Position numbers and translations under genes: made by a program
Notes under the pieces: model-generated
Database searches by the model: none
Told to the model about the DNA's origin: nothing
The model's input: only the letters and a program-made list of their open reading frames with translations
DNA from: Savagea sp.
Lineage (GTDB): Bacteria > Bacillota > Bacilli > Bacillales_A > Planococcaceae
Direction: 5' to 3'
Assembly: GCA_030152585.1 (NCBI GenBank)
Contig: JASLJC010000126.1
Span: forward strand, 1-21,875
DNA length: 21,875 nucleotides
Part shown: positions 14,333 through 21,656 of the stretch, piece by piece
How positions within the stretch are numbered: position 1 is the first letter of the stretch
Layout of the letters: each line of letters starts with the position of its first letter

Positions 14333-16231
14333 GTGAATCAACGATTTGAAGCAGGAACATTTGACTGTATCGTCGTCGGAGCCGGTCATGCAGGAGCAGA
14401 AGCAGCATTAGCCGCTGCAAAAAGAGGTGCTAAAACACTCGTCTTAACGATGAACTTAGACATGATTGCCTTCATGCCATGTAACCCGTCACTCGGAGGA
14501 CCAGCAAAAGGAAACGTCATTCGCGAAATCGATGCACTCGGTGGAGCGATGGGAAAAGTCATCGATAAAACGCATATTCAAATGCGTATGTTAAATACGT
14601 CGAAAGGTCCAGCAGTGCGCGCATTACGTGCACAAGCAGATAAAGTATCGTACCAGTCTGAAATGAAAAAAACGATAGAACGTCAAGACAATTTAACGTT
14701 ACGTCAAGCGATCGTCGAAGAATTGATCGTTGAAGACGGAGAAGTAAAAGGGGTCATCACACAAGTCGGTGCCATTTTCCGTTCAAAAACGGTCATCATT
14801 ACGACAGGAACATTTCTCCGTGGTGAAATTATTATTGGCGATTTAAAATATTCAAGCGGTCCGAACAACCAAATGCCAGCTGTCAAACTAGCGGAAAATT
14901 TAGAACAACTCGGATTTGACGTCGTTCGGTTTAAAACGGGAACACCTCCTCGTGTTAATAGCCGTACGATTGACTATTCGAAAACGGAAATTCAACCGGG
15001 AGACGACGAACCTCACGCGTTTAGTTATGAAACGACAGAGTTTATTATGGATCAAGTCCCTTGTTGGTTAACGTACACGACAGCAGAGACCCATCAAATT
15101 ATTAACGACAATTTACACCTTGCGCCGATGTATTCAGGTGTAATCGAAGGAACAGGACCGCGTTACTGTCCATCGATTGAAGATAAAATCGTTCGTTTTT
15201 CAGACAAACCACGTCACCAAGTATTTTTAGAGCCGGAAGGAAGAAATACAGAAGAAATGTACGTCCAAGGGTTATCGACAAGTTTACCTGAACACGTACA
15301 ACGTCATCTCGTCGCCAGCGTGCCGGGATTAGAAAAAGCAGAAATTATGCGTTCAGGTTATGCGATTGAATACGATGCGATCGTGCCGACACAATTGTGG
15401 CCAACGTTAGAAACGAAACAAGTGAAAAATTTATACACAGCTGGCCAATTGAACGGAACGAGTGGATATGAAGAAGCAGCAGCACAAGGATTAATGGCCG
15501 GTATTAATGCAGCGAGCCGTGTACTTGGAGAAGAAGAAGTCGTTCTCGGACGCGACGAAGCGTATATCGGAGTATTGATCGATGATCTCGTGACGAAAGG
15601 GACAGAAGAGCCGTATCGTCTGTTAACATCACGTGCGGAATACCGTTTATTACTTCGTCATGACAATGCGGATTTACGATTAACGGAAAAAGGATACGAA
15701 ATCGGCTTAATTTCGAAAGAACGTTATGAAGCATTTAAAATAAAAGAACGTCAAATCGAAGAAGAGTTACAACGTCTCCAGACGACGACAGTGAAGCCAT
15801 CAAAAGAAGTGAACGAAGCGTTAGAAGCAGTCGGTAGTACACCGATTCGTGAACCCCTTCGCGCACACGCTTTACTCAAACGACCGGAAGTGCCGTATAC
15901 GGTCATTCGTCAAATCGCACCGAGTGATATGGACGTATCAGAAGCCGTCGGTGAACAAGTCGAAATTGCGACAAAATACGAAGGGTACTTAAAAAAATCA
16001 CTTCAACATGTCGAAAAAATGAAACGAATGGAAGATAAACGAATTCCAGAAGATATCGATTGGGACGCGGTGTCAGGAATCGCGACAGAAGCACGTTCGA
16101 AATTAAAAGAAGTCCATCCATTATCACTCGCACAAGCATCACGTATTGCCGGTGTGAACCCCGCAGACATTTCGATTTTAATGGTATATTTAGAACAAGG
16201 TAAAATTGCACGACTTCCGAAAGAAAAGTAA
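14333..16231 (+). CDS. mnmG: tRNA uridine-5-carboxymethylaminomethyl modification enzyme MnmG
   Basis: The protein has 632 residues, the usual length. It is the FAD- and NADH-binding partner of MnmE in wobble-uridine modification. The FAD motif GAGHAG lies at 16-21, followed by the GidA signature CNPSLGGPAKGN (50-61). The second conserved region GTGPRYCPSIEDKIVRF holds another conserved cysteine. The C-terminal helical domain that meets MnmE and tRNA ends VNPADISILMVYLEQGK. It begins with GTG, preceded by AAAGGAAG at good spacing. It is translated from the mnmE transcript and followed by a terminator. Confidence 0.98.
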   Translation: MNQRFEAGTFDCIVVGAGHAGAEAALAAAKRGAKTLVLTMNLDMIAFMPCNPSLGGPAKGNVIREIDALGGAMGKVIDKTHIQMRMLNTSKGPAVRALRAQADKVSYQSEMKKTIERQDNLTLRQAIVEELIVEDGEVKGVITQVGAIFRSKTVIITTGTFLRGEIIIGDLKYSSGPNNQMPAVKLAENLEQLGFDVVRFKTGTPPRVNSRTIDYSKTEIQPGDDEPHAFSYETTEFIMDQVPCWLTYTTAETHQIINDNLHLAPMYSGVIEGTGPRYCPSIEDKIVRFSDKPRHQVFLEPEGRNTEEMYVQGLSTSLPEHVQRHLVASVPGLEKAEIMRSGYAIEYDAIVPTQLWPTLETKQVKNLYTAGQLNGTSGYEEAAAQGLMAGINAASRVLGEEEVVLGRDEAYIGVLIDDLVTKGTEEPYRLLTSRAEYRLLLRHDNADLRLTEKGYEIGLISKERYEAFKIKERQIEEELQRLQTTTVKPSKEVNEALEAVGSTPIREPLRAHALLKRPEVPYTVIRQIAPSDMDVSEAVGEQVEIATKYEGYLKKSLQHVEKMKRMEDKRIPEDIDWDAVSGIATEARSKLKEVHPLSLAQASRIAGVNPADISILMVYLEQGKIARLPKEK

Positions 16232-16232
16232 A

Positions 16233-16270
16233 AAAAAACCTGAAAACATATACCGTTTTCAGGTTTTTTA
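16233..16270 (+). terminator. Rho-independent terminator between mnmG and rsmG
   Basis: Arms 16233-16247 and 16255-16269 pair perfectly around a seven-base loop, with A-run and T-run flanks, so it could also work on the other strand. It starts directly after the mnmG stop and ends 21 bases before rsmG. No clear promoter fits in that gap, so rsmG probably relies on partial read-through. Confidence 0.87.
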
Positions 16271-16290
16271 TAAAAGAGAGGTTATCGATT

Positions 16291-17007
16291 ATGAACGAAC
16301 AACAATTTATTGAAGCATTGCGCGCACATGGAATTGAATTAACAGATCATCAACTCGCACAATTTGAAATGTATTACGAAACGCTCGTCGAATGGAACGA
16401 AAAAATGAACTTAACGGCGATTACAGATAAAGAAGAAGTATATTTAAAACATTTTTACGACTCTATATCTGCAGCCTTTTACGTAGACTACAAAGGCGAA
16501 CATACATTGTGTGACGTAGGAGCAGGGGCAGGGTTTCCGAGTATTCCGCTGAAAATATGTTATCCACAACTCGACGTTACAATTGTGGACTCTTTAAAAA
16601 AACGGATGACATTTTTAGACCATTTAGCAGAAAAGCTAGAACTTGAAAATGTACGATTTATTCACGCTCGAGCAGAAGAGTTCGGACAAGACAAGGCACA
16701 TCGTGAGCAATACGACCTCGTTATGGCACGTGCAGTTGCGCGTTTGTCGGTATTGTCTGAGTATTGCATTCCACTCGTACGCGTCGGAGGTCAGTTTATC
16801 GCGATGAAAGGCGCAGCGGGAATGGATGAATATAAAGATGCAAAAGGAGCGATTCGTAAATTAGGTGGTCGTTTACGAGAAGAACATTTATTCCAATTGC
16901 CAAAAGAAGAAAGTGAACGTTACATTATGAAAATTGATAAAATTAAAGCGACACCGAAAAAATTCCCACGTAAACCCGGAACACCGAACAAATCACCGTT
17001 AAAATAA
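16291..17007 (+). CDS. rsmG: 16S rRNA (guanine-N7) methyltransferase RsmG
   Basis: The protein has 238 residues. RsmG methylates N7 of a conserved guanine in the 530 loop of 16S rRNA (G527 in E. coli) using S-adenosylmethionine. The SAM-binding motif is DVGAGAGFPSIPL (75-87), and the N terminus has WNEKMNLTAI typical of the family. The C terminus is basic (PKKFPRKPGTPNKSPLK). AGAGAGG precedes the ATG. In other bacteria loss of the enzyme gives low-level streptomycin resistance. A perfect DnaA-box sequence lies inside the gene at 16560-16568 and is probably chance. parB follows 12 bases later. Confidence 0.97.
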   Translation: MNEQQFIEALRAHGIELTDHQLAQFEMYYETLVEWNEKMNLTAITDKEEVYLKHFYDSISAAFYVDYKGEHTLCDVGAGAGFPSIPLKICYPQLDVTIVDSLKKRMTFLDHLAEKLELENVRFIHARAEEFGQDKAHREQYDLVMARAVARLSVLSEYCIPLVRVGGQFIAMKGAAGMDEYKDAKGAIRKLGGRLREEHLFQLPKEESERYIMKIDKIKATPKKFPRKPGTPNKSPLK

Positions 17008-17019
17008 GGAGAGAAGAAC

Positions 17020-17844
17020 ATGTCGTACGGTAATACGTCGATTGACGATTTATTAAATGCGATGTTACAAAAAGAAGAAGCACACATTGAGTACGTCGAA
17101 GTGACGCAAATTGATACGAACCCGTATCAACCGCGTCGACGATTTGATGAAGAAGCATTGAGCGAATTAAGTCGGTCGATTGAAACGTACGGCGTTATTC
17201 AACCGATTGTCGTTCGTCCGAAAGGGAATCGGTATGAACTCGTCGCAGGTGAACGACGACTACGAGCGACGAAATTACTCGGCCACGACCAAATTCCAGC
17301 GCTCATCCGTACGTTATCTGATCGTGAGTCGATGGAAATTGCGCTTCTTGAAAATTTACAACGGGAACAACTGTCGTCTATTGAAGAAGCAGAAGCTTAC
17401 GCTTTTTTAATGAACGAGCTACAACTTTCTCAACAAGCATTATCCGAACGTGTCGGAAAAAGTCGATCACATATTGCGAATCATTTACGTTTACTTCAAT
17501 TGCCTGAAGAAGTGAAAAAGCGCATCGATCGCCACGAATTGACGATGGGGCACGGTCGCATGTTGTTACGGATAGAAGAAGAAGCACGATGTATTCAATT
17601 AGCTAAGCACGCTGTACAACAAAGATGGAGTGTACGCGAACTCGAACGTCAAATCGACGTACTTCAAAAAGACCGCGTCGCGAAAAAAGAACAACGTGAC
17701 ATTTTCATTGAAGCCGAACAAAGCGAACTGTCACGAACGTACGAATGTCCCGTGACGATTACGAGTGCGGTGAAAGGAAAAATTGAACTACATTACGATT
17801 CGTTACAGACGTTAAACGATTTGTTAGAGAAGTTGAAACGTTAG
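17020..17844 (+). CDS. parB: Chromosome-partitioning protein ParB (Spo0J type), ParA-less
   Basis: The protein has 274 residues. ParB binds parS, spreads as a CTP-dependent clamp and recruits condensin to organise the origin. The N-terminal CTPase domain has NPYQPRRRFDEEALSEL, GERRLRA (77-83) and ENLQREQLS (111-119). The helix-turn-helix spans about 137-160, followed by MGHGR (176-180). The C-terminal dimerisation domain ends VKGKIELHYDSLQTLNDLLEKLKR, closer to Spo0J than to Noc. The first 17 residues carry no Lys or Arg and lack the KGLGKG-like segment that stimulates ParA ATPase in Spo0J. No parA/soj is adjacent; rsmG is upstream and an MscS channel follows after 10 bases. Noc is the main alternative, but the Noc membrane-targeting helix is not evident. 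Confidence 0.88.
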   Translation: MSYGNTSIDDLLNAMLQKEEAHIEYVEVTQIDTNPYQPRRRFDEEALSELSRSIETYGVIQPIVVRPKGNRYELVAGERRLRATKLLGHDQIPALIRTLSDRESMEIALLENLQREQLSSIEEAEAYAFLMNELQLSQQALSERVGKSRSHIANHLRLLQLPEEVKKRIDRHELTMGHGRMLLRIEEEARCIQLAKHAVQQRWSVRELERQIDVLQKDRVAKKEQRDIFIEAEQSELSRTYECPVTITSAVKGKIELHYDSLQTLNDLLEKLKR

Positions 17845-17854
17845 GAGGCGAACG

Positions 17855-18730
17855 ATGGATTTAGAACTAGAACAAGATGCAGAACAAGTGAAACAATTTA
17901 TATTTAGTCCAGAGACGTGGGAACTACTCATGGTAAAATCGATTCGAATTACGTTAATTATCGTCTTGTCGATGGTTATCGTCCGGATTTTGAAAATCGT
18001 CATTCGAAGAGTTTTTTCGGTGAAAATTACGCCGATTCGTCGTTCGAAACGACGAGAAGAAACGTTACTAAAACTGTTACAAAATACCGTTGCTTACGTC
18101 GTCTATTTCGCCGCGATATTGGCGATATTAGGTGAATTTGCCATCGATGCGAAAGGTTTACTTGCAGGAGCAGGAGTGCTCGGTCTTGCCGTCGGTTTCG
18201 GAGCGCAAAACTTAGTACGTGACGTCATTACAGGATTTTTCATCTTATTTGAAGATCAATTTTCTGTCGGTGATTACGTCAAAGTCGGCGCAGCGGTCGG
18301 AACAGTTGAAGAAATCGGTTTACGAACGACTAAAATTCAAGCATACGGTGGAGAAATGCACATTATTCCGAATGGAAGTATTTCAGAAGTCGTCAACTAC
18401 TCGATTCGCAACTCATTAGCGATTTTAGATATCGGCATCGCGTATGAAGCAGATATTGCACATGCTGAACGAGTGATCGAACAATTTCTTCAAACGATTC
18501 CGAACGAACGATATGAAGAAGTAATTACAACACCTGAATTAGTCGGTGTACAAAGTCTTGGAGCATCGGATGTCGTATTACGTATTACAGCGGAAACAGA
18601 ACCGGTCATGAACTTTTCAGCCGCCCGTAAATTACGTCGAGATATTAAACAGTTGTTAGAGGATAATGAGATCGAAATACCGTATCAAAAAATGGTCATT
18701 TATCGTGAAGACGAGGGAGGAGAATCTTAA
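17855..18730 (+). CDS. Small-conductance mechanosensitive channel, MscS family
   Basis: The protein has 291 residues, close to E. coli MscS and B. subtilis YkuT. It would open under membrane tension to release solutes during osmotic downshock. Three membrane segments are visible at about 24-51, 74-95 and 101-131. The pore-lining helix has the Gly/Ala pattern AGAGVLGLAVGFGAQNLVRDVITGF (104-128), the hallmark of the family. The cytoplasmic beta domain follows with SVGDYVKVG and IIPNGSI. The basic segment RRSKRREE links helices 1 and 2. AGGAGG precedes the ATG 10 bases after parB. The order parB-mscS-DUF951 recurs in staphylococci. Confidence 0.94.
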   Translation: MDLELEQDAEQVKQFIFSPETWELLMVKSIRITLIIVLSMVIVRILKIVIRRVFSVKITPIRRSKRREETLLKLLQNTVAYVVYFAAILAILGEFAIDAKGLLAGAGVLGLAVGFGAQNLVRDVITGFFILFEDQFSVGDYVKVGAAVGTVEEIGLRTTKIQAYGGEMHIIPNGSISEVVNYSIRNSLAILDIGIAYEADIAHAERVIEQFLQTIPNERYEEVITTPELVGVQSLGASDVVLRITAETEPVMNFSAARKLRRDIKQLLEDNEIEIPYQKMVIYREDEGGES

Positions 18731-18931
18731 ATGTCAGGAAAACAATTCGGACTTTATGATGTCGTCGAAATGAAAAAGCCACACCCGTGTGGAACGAACG
18801 AGTGGAAAATTATTCGAATGGGCGCAGATATTCGAATGAAATGTGAAGGATGCGGACATAGTGTCATGCTTCCACGAAGTGAATTTACGCGTAAAATGAA
18901 ACGGGTCGTCAAAGTGTACGAAGAAGCGTAA
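18731..18931 (+). CDS. DUF951 small zinc-ribbon-like protein
   Basis: The protein has 66 residues and its ATG directly follows the TAA of the mscS gene, with GGGAGGAG just upstream. It starts MSGKQFGLYDVVEMKKPHPCGTNEW and continues IIRMGADIRMKCEGCGHSVMLPRSEF. HPCG (one Cys) and CEGCGH (two Cys, one His) are likely zinc ligands. The rest is basic, ending RKMKRVVKVYEEA, which fits nucleic-acid binding. DUF951 proteins are widespread in Firmicutes next to ychF or mscS; their function is not known. Confidence 0.85.
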   Translation: MSGKQFGLYDVVEMKKPHPCGTNEWKIIRMGADIRMKCEGCGHSVMLPRSEFTRKMKRVVKVYEEA

Positions 18932-18933
18932 CA

Positions 18934-18962
18934 TAGACAATTGAAACGAATGACATTATACT
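18934..18962 (+). promoter_or_regulatory. Sigma-A promoter of ychF
   Basis: TAGACA (18934-18939), a 17-base spacer and TATACT (18957-18962): five of six matches in each box. It lies three bases after the DUF951 stop and 49 bases before the ychF start. Confidence 0.7.
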
Positions 18963-19010
18963 AGAAGCGTCTAAAAAACGTCTATATAAAAGAGAAAGGT
19001 TGTGTTCCTC

Positions 19011-20111
19011 GTGGCATTAACCGCAGGAATTGTCGGACTTCCGAACGTCGGAAAGTCGACTTTATTTAATGCAATTACAAAAGCTGGAGCAGAAGCAGCG
19101 AACTACCCATTCTGTACGATCGACCCAAACGTCGGAATCGTCGAAGTACCGGATGCACGTCTAGATAAGTTGACAGAACTCGTCACACCACAAAAAACAG
19201 TACCGACAGCATTCGAATTTACAGATATCGCAGGAATCGTTGAAGGAGCAAGTAAAGGGGAAGGACTCGGTAATAAATTCCTCTCACACATTCGTCAAGT
19301 CGATGCGATTTGCCAAGTCGTTCGTTGTTTTGATGACGAAAACATTACACACGTCTCTGGAAAAGTAAATCCGTTAGACGATATTGGTGTTATTAATTTA
19401 GAGTTAATTTTAGCAGACCTCGAAAGTGTCGATAAACGAATCGGACGTGTCGAGAAAATGGCACGTCAAAAAGATAAAGAAGCCGAAGCAGAGTTTGCGG
19501 TATTATCGAAGTTAAAAGAAGCATTTGAGCAAGAAAAACCGGCACGTTCTGTTTCATTAACGAAAGAAGAACATGAAATCGTCAAAGGGCTTCATTTATT
19601 AACGATTAAACCGATGCTTTACGTTGCTAACGTAGCAGAAGATGAAATTGCAGACGCAGAAGCGAATGAACACGTACAAGCCGTTCGTCGTTTTGCACAA
19701 GAAGATGATGCACAAGTGATCGTCGTCAGTGCAAAAATTGAAGAAGAACTCGCTGTACTAGACGATGACGAAAAAGAAATTTTCTTAGAAGAACTCGGTA
19801 TCGAAGAAGCAGGGCTTGACCTTTTAATTCGTGCAACATACGATTTACTCGGACTTGCGACTTATTTCACAGCAGGCGTAAAAGAAGTCCGTGCGTGGAC
19901 GTTCAAAAAGGGCATGAAAGCACCACAATGTGCAGGTGTTATTCATACAGATTTCGAACGTGGTTTCATCCGTGCTGAAACGGTATCCTATGAAGATTTA
20001 CTCGAAGCAGGTTCTATGCAAGCAGCAAAAGAAGCAGGAAAAGTCCGTTCAGAAGGAAAAGAATACGTCGTGCAAGACGGCGACATTATGGAATTCCTTT
20101 TCAACGTTTAA
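19011..20111 (+). CDS. ychF: Redox-regulated ATPase YchF (Obg-family OLA1)
   Basis: The protein has 366 residues. YchF/OLA1 is an Obg-related P-loop protein that prefers ATP, binds ribosomes and is linked to stress responses. P-loop GLPNVGKST is at 9-17, followed by ANYPFCTIDPNVG and switch-region DIAGIVEGASKGEGLGNKFL. A helical coiled region spans about 125-200 and a TGS domain forms the C-terminal third, ending VVQDGDIMEFLFNV. The GTG at 19011 begins the family N terminus (V/M)ALTAGIVG. The in-frame GTG at 19002 is only two bases from AGG and adds a non-family VFL, so it is rejected. It precedes the rpsF operon, as in B. subtilis (yyaF). Confidence 0.96.
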   Translation: MALTAGIVGLPNVGKSTLFNAITKAGAEAANYPFCTIDPNVGIVEVPDARLDKLTELVTPQKTVPTAFEFTDIAGIVEGASKGEGLGNKFLSHIRQVDAICQVVRCFDDENITHVSGKVNPLDDIGVINLELILADLESVDKRIGRVEKMARQKDKEAEAEFAVLSKLKEAFEQEKPARSVSLTKEEHEIVKGLHLLTIKPMLYVANVAEDEIADAEANEHVQAVRRFAQEDDAQVIVVSAKIEEELAVLDDDEKEIFLEELGIEEAGLDLLIRATYDLLGLATYFTAGVKEVRAWTFKKGMKAPQCAGVIHTDFERGFIRAETVSYEDLLEAGSMQAAKEAGKVRSEGKEYVVQDGDIMEFLFNV

Positions 20112-20116
20112 AAAAG

Positions 20117-20160
20117 CAAACATCTTTTCTTCCGTCTCTTGGCGAAAGAAAAGATGTTTG
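20117..20160. terminator. Large hairpin between ychF and rpsF, probable terminator
   Basis: A perfect 15-base stem (20117-20131 with 20146-20160) encloses a 14-base loop, five bases after the ychF stop. On the plus strand the tail TTGTCGTTT is a weak T-run; on the minus strand the tail is T-rich (complement of 20111-20115). It probably terminates ychF transcription, perhaps imperfectly. Confidence 0.65.
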
Positions 20161-20242
20161 TTGTCGTTTACGCGACAAATGAGCAGCTACCGTGTACATC
20201 GTATAGGAACGTCTCCTTTTCTCTAAAAAAGAAAGAAAAGAA

Positions 20243-20271
20243 TTGAAATTCAAAGAATCCTATGGTAAAAT
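20243..20271 (+). promoter_or_regulatory. Sigma-A promoter of the rpsF-ssb-rpsR operon
   Basis: TTGAAA (20243-20248), 17 bases, then TAAAAT (20266-20271): five of six matches in each box. It gives a leader of about 70 bases before rpsF. Confidence 0.78.
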
Positions 20272-20280
20272 CAGTTGATG

Positions 20281-20346
20281 TGAGTATAGAAAGTTCGTAC
20301 TCCTTGTCTACATCGATTGTAGACCAAAGTCCATAGGGAGGTGACA
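20281..20346 (+). promoter_or_regulatory. Structured rpsF leader, possible S6:S18 autoregulatory site
   Basis: The untranslated leader can form two hairpins: GAGTA with TACTC (20282-20286 and 20298-20302), and TTGTCTAC with GTAGAC(C)AA (20304-20311 and 20319-20327, one bulged C). The second is directly before the CCATAGGGAGG ribosome-binding stretch. rpsF leaders of Firmicutes are known targets of the S6:S18 complex. The CCG triplet reported for that motif is not seen here, so the assignment is tentative. Confidence 0.4.
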
Positions 20347-20349
20347 ATG

Positions 20350-20637
20350 ATGAAAAAAAATGAATTAATGTACGTTCTTCAACCGACATTAGAAGAAGAA
20401 GCGAAAACAGCATTAGTTGAACGCCTTAACGGTGTTTTAACTGAAAACGGTGCTGAAATCATCGAGTCAAAAGAGTGGGGCAAACGCCGCTTCGCTTATG
20501 AGATTCAAGATTTCAAAGAAGGATTCTACTACCTCGTTACATTCAACGGCGACGGTAATGCAATTAACGAATTCACACACGTTGCAAACATGAACGAAGA
20601 CGTTCTTCGTCACATGGCTGTTCGCCTTCCAGCATAA
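20350..20637 (+). CDS. rpsF: Small ribosomal subunit protein bS6
   Basis: The protein has 95 residues, the usual length. S6 binds S18 and 16S rRNA in the platform of the 30S subunit. The family pattern is clear: NELMYVLQPTLEEE, NGAEIIESKEWGKRRFAYEIQDFKEGFYYLV and EDVLRHMAVRL. Two ATG codons (20347, 20350) and a GTG at 20341 are in frame. The ATG at 20350 is chosen because GGGAGG has best spacing to it and family members start M(K/R)K. It is first in an operon with ssb (46-base gap) and rpsR. Confidence 0.97.
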   Translation: MKKNELMYVLQPTLEEEAKTALVERLNGVLTENGAEIIESKEWGKRRFAYEIQDFKEGFYYLVTFNGDGNAINEFTHVANMNEDVLRHMAVRLPA

Positions 20638-20683
20638 TCTCGTCGGTCTTCGATGAAATAAATGAAAGGGGCTGTAAGCTGAT

Positions 20684-21238
20684 ATGATTAACCGAGTTGT
20701 TTTAGTCGGTCGTTTAACGAAAGATCCAGAATTGAAATATACGAAAAACGGAGTTGCTATGACACGCTTTACATTAGCGGTCAATCGCCCGTTTAAAAAC
20801 CAACAAGGTGAAAACGAAGCAGACTTTATTAACTGTATTGCATGGCGTCGCCAAGCAGAAAATACAGCGACATACGTCGGCAAAGGTAGCTTAATTGGAA
20901 TTGACGGACGCATTCAAACGAGCAATTTCGAAGGTCAAGATGGCCAACGTGTATTTATGACGGAAGTTGTAGCAGATAGTGTTCAGTTTTTAGAACCAAG
21001 AGGTGCATCACAACAACGTCAGCCACAATCTGGTTTCGGTGCTCCTAGTTTCGGAGGGCAACCTGCCCAGTCGAATCAACCATTTGGCGGAAGCCAGCAG
21101 CAAAACGCCGGTATGACACCACCGTTTCAGCAAAATACACAGCCGCAACAGCAAAACGAGAATTACACAAATATAAACGATGATCCATTTTCAAAAGGTG
21201 GTTCAGTTGACGTCTCAGACGATGACTTACCATTTTAA
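20684..21238 (+). CDS. ssb: Single-stranded DNA-binding protein
   Basis: The protein has 184 residues. SSB coats single-stranded DNA and recruits repair and replication partners. The OB fold covers about 1-105, beginning MINRVVLVGRLTKDPELKYT and including CIAWRRQAENTATYVGKGSLIGIDGRIQT. A flexible Gln/Gly/Asn/Pro-rich linker (about 108-172) follows. The tip DDDLPF (179-184) is the conserved partner-binding tail. AAAGGGG precedes the ATG at a slightly long spacing of about 12 bases. The rpsF-ssb-rpsR order is typical of Firmicutes and places SSB under a ribosomal-protein promoter. Confidence 0.98.
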   Translation: MINRVVLVGRLTKDPELKYTKNGVAMTRFTLAVNRPFKNQQGENEADFINCIAWRRQAENTATYVGKGSLIGIDGRIQTSNFEGQDGQRVFMTEVVADSVQFLEPRGASQQRQPQSGFGAPSFGGQPAQSNQPFGGSQQQNAGMTPPFQQNTQPQQQNENYTNINDDPFSKGGSVDVSDDDLPF

Positions 21239-21277
21239 TGAATAACGGACAATCGAAGGAGAAGGAGGGATTGCGTT

Positions 21278-21514
21278 ATGGCACCACGTCGCGGAGGTCG
21301 TCGTCGTCGTAAAGTATGTTATTTCACTTCAAATAACATCAAATACATCGACTACAAAGACACAGATTTACTCAAAAAATTCATCTCTGAGCGCGGTAAA
21401 ATTTTACCACGCCGTGTAACAGGAACAAGTGCGAAATACCAACGTAAATTAACACTTGCTATTAAACGTGCACGTATGATGGGATTACTTCCATTCGTAG
21501 CAGAAGAGTATTAA
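21278..21514 (+). CDS. rpsR: Small ribosomal subunit protein bS18
   Basis: The protein has 78 residues. S18 is the partner of S6 in the 30S platform. The sequence RRGGRRRRKVCYFTSNNIKYIDYKD followed by LLKKFISERGKILPRRVTGTSAKYQRKLT is almost identical to the Bacillus protein. One cysteine (KVCYF) remains and no CxxC zinc motif is present, the zinc-independent form. GGAGGG precedes the ATG. It is last in the operon and is followed by a strong terminator. Confidence 0.98.
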   Translation: MAPRRGGRRRRKVCYFTSNNIKYIDYKDTDLLKKFISERGKILPRRVTGTSAKYQRKLTLAIKRARMMGLLPFVAEEY

Positions 21515-21522
21515 TAAAAATG

Positions 21523-21559
21523 AACCGACCGAAAAGATTACTTTTCTGTCGGTTTTTTT
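21523..21559 (+). terminator. Rho-independent terminator after rpsR
   Basis: Arms 21523-21536 and 21541-21554 pair over 14 bases with one mismatch around an ATTA loop, followed by seven T (21553-21559). It closes the rpsF-ssb-rpsR operon eight bases after the stop. Confidence 0.92.
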
Positions 21560-21656
21560 ATGCTCGCAAATCCGAGGGAATTGTGTAGAACCGATTCTTT
21601 TTCAAGTGTTGGGGTGACGAATACGTCACCCTAAATGAGAACCTATATTTTTATAC
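21560..21656. other. Gene-free spacer with isolated GC hairpin
   Basis: No gene is seen. A perfect eight-base inverted repeat (GGGTGACG 21612-21619 with CGTCACCC 21624-21631, loop AATA) stands alone without a T-run on either side. The stretch probably contains the 3' flank of the transposase remnant to the right. No clear terminal inverted repeat or target duplication could be recognised. Confidence 0.5.

Noticed and set aside
13931..14389. 152-codon minus-strand open frame across mnmE and mnmG
   Set aside because: It is antisense to two conserved genes and has no supporting signals.
16560..16568. Perfect DnaA box TTATCCACA inside rsmG
   Set aside because: It is single, within conserved codons, and without neighbouring boxes; probably chance.
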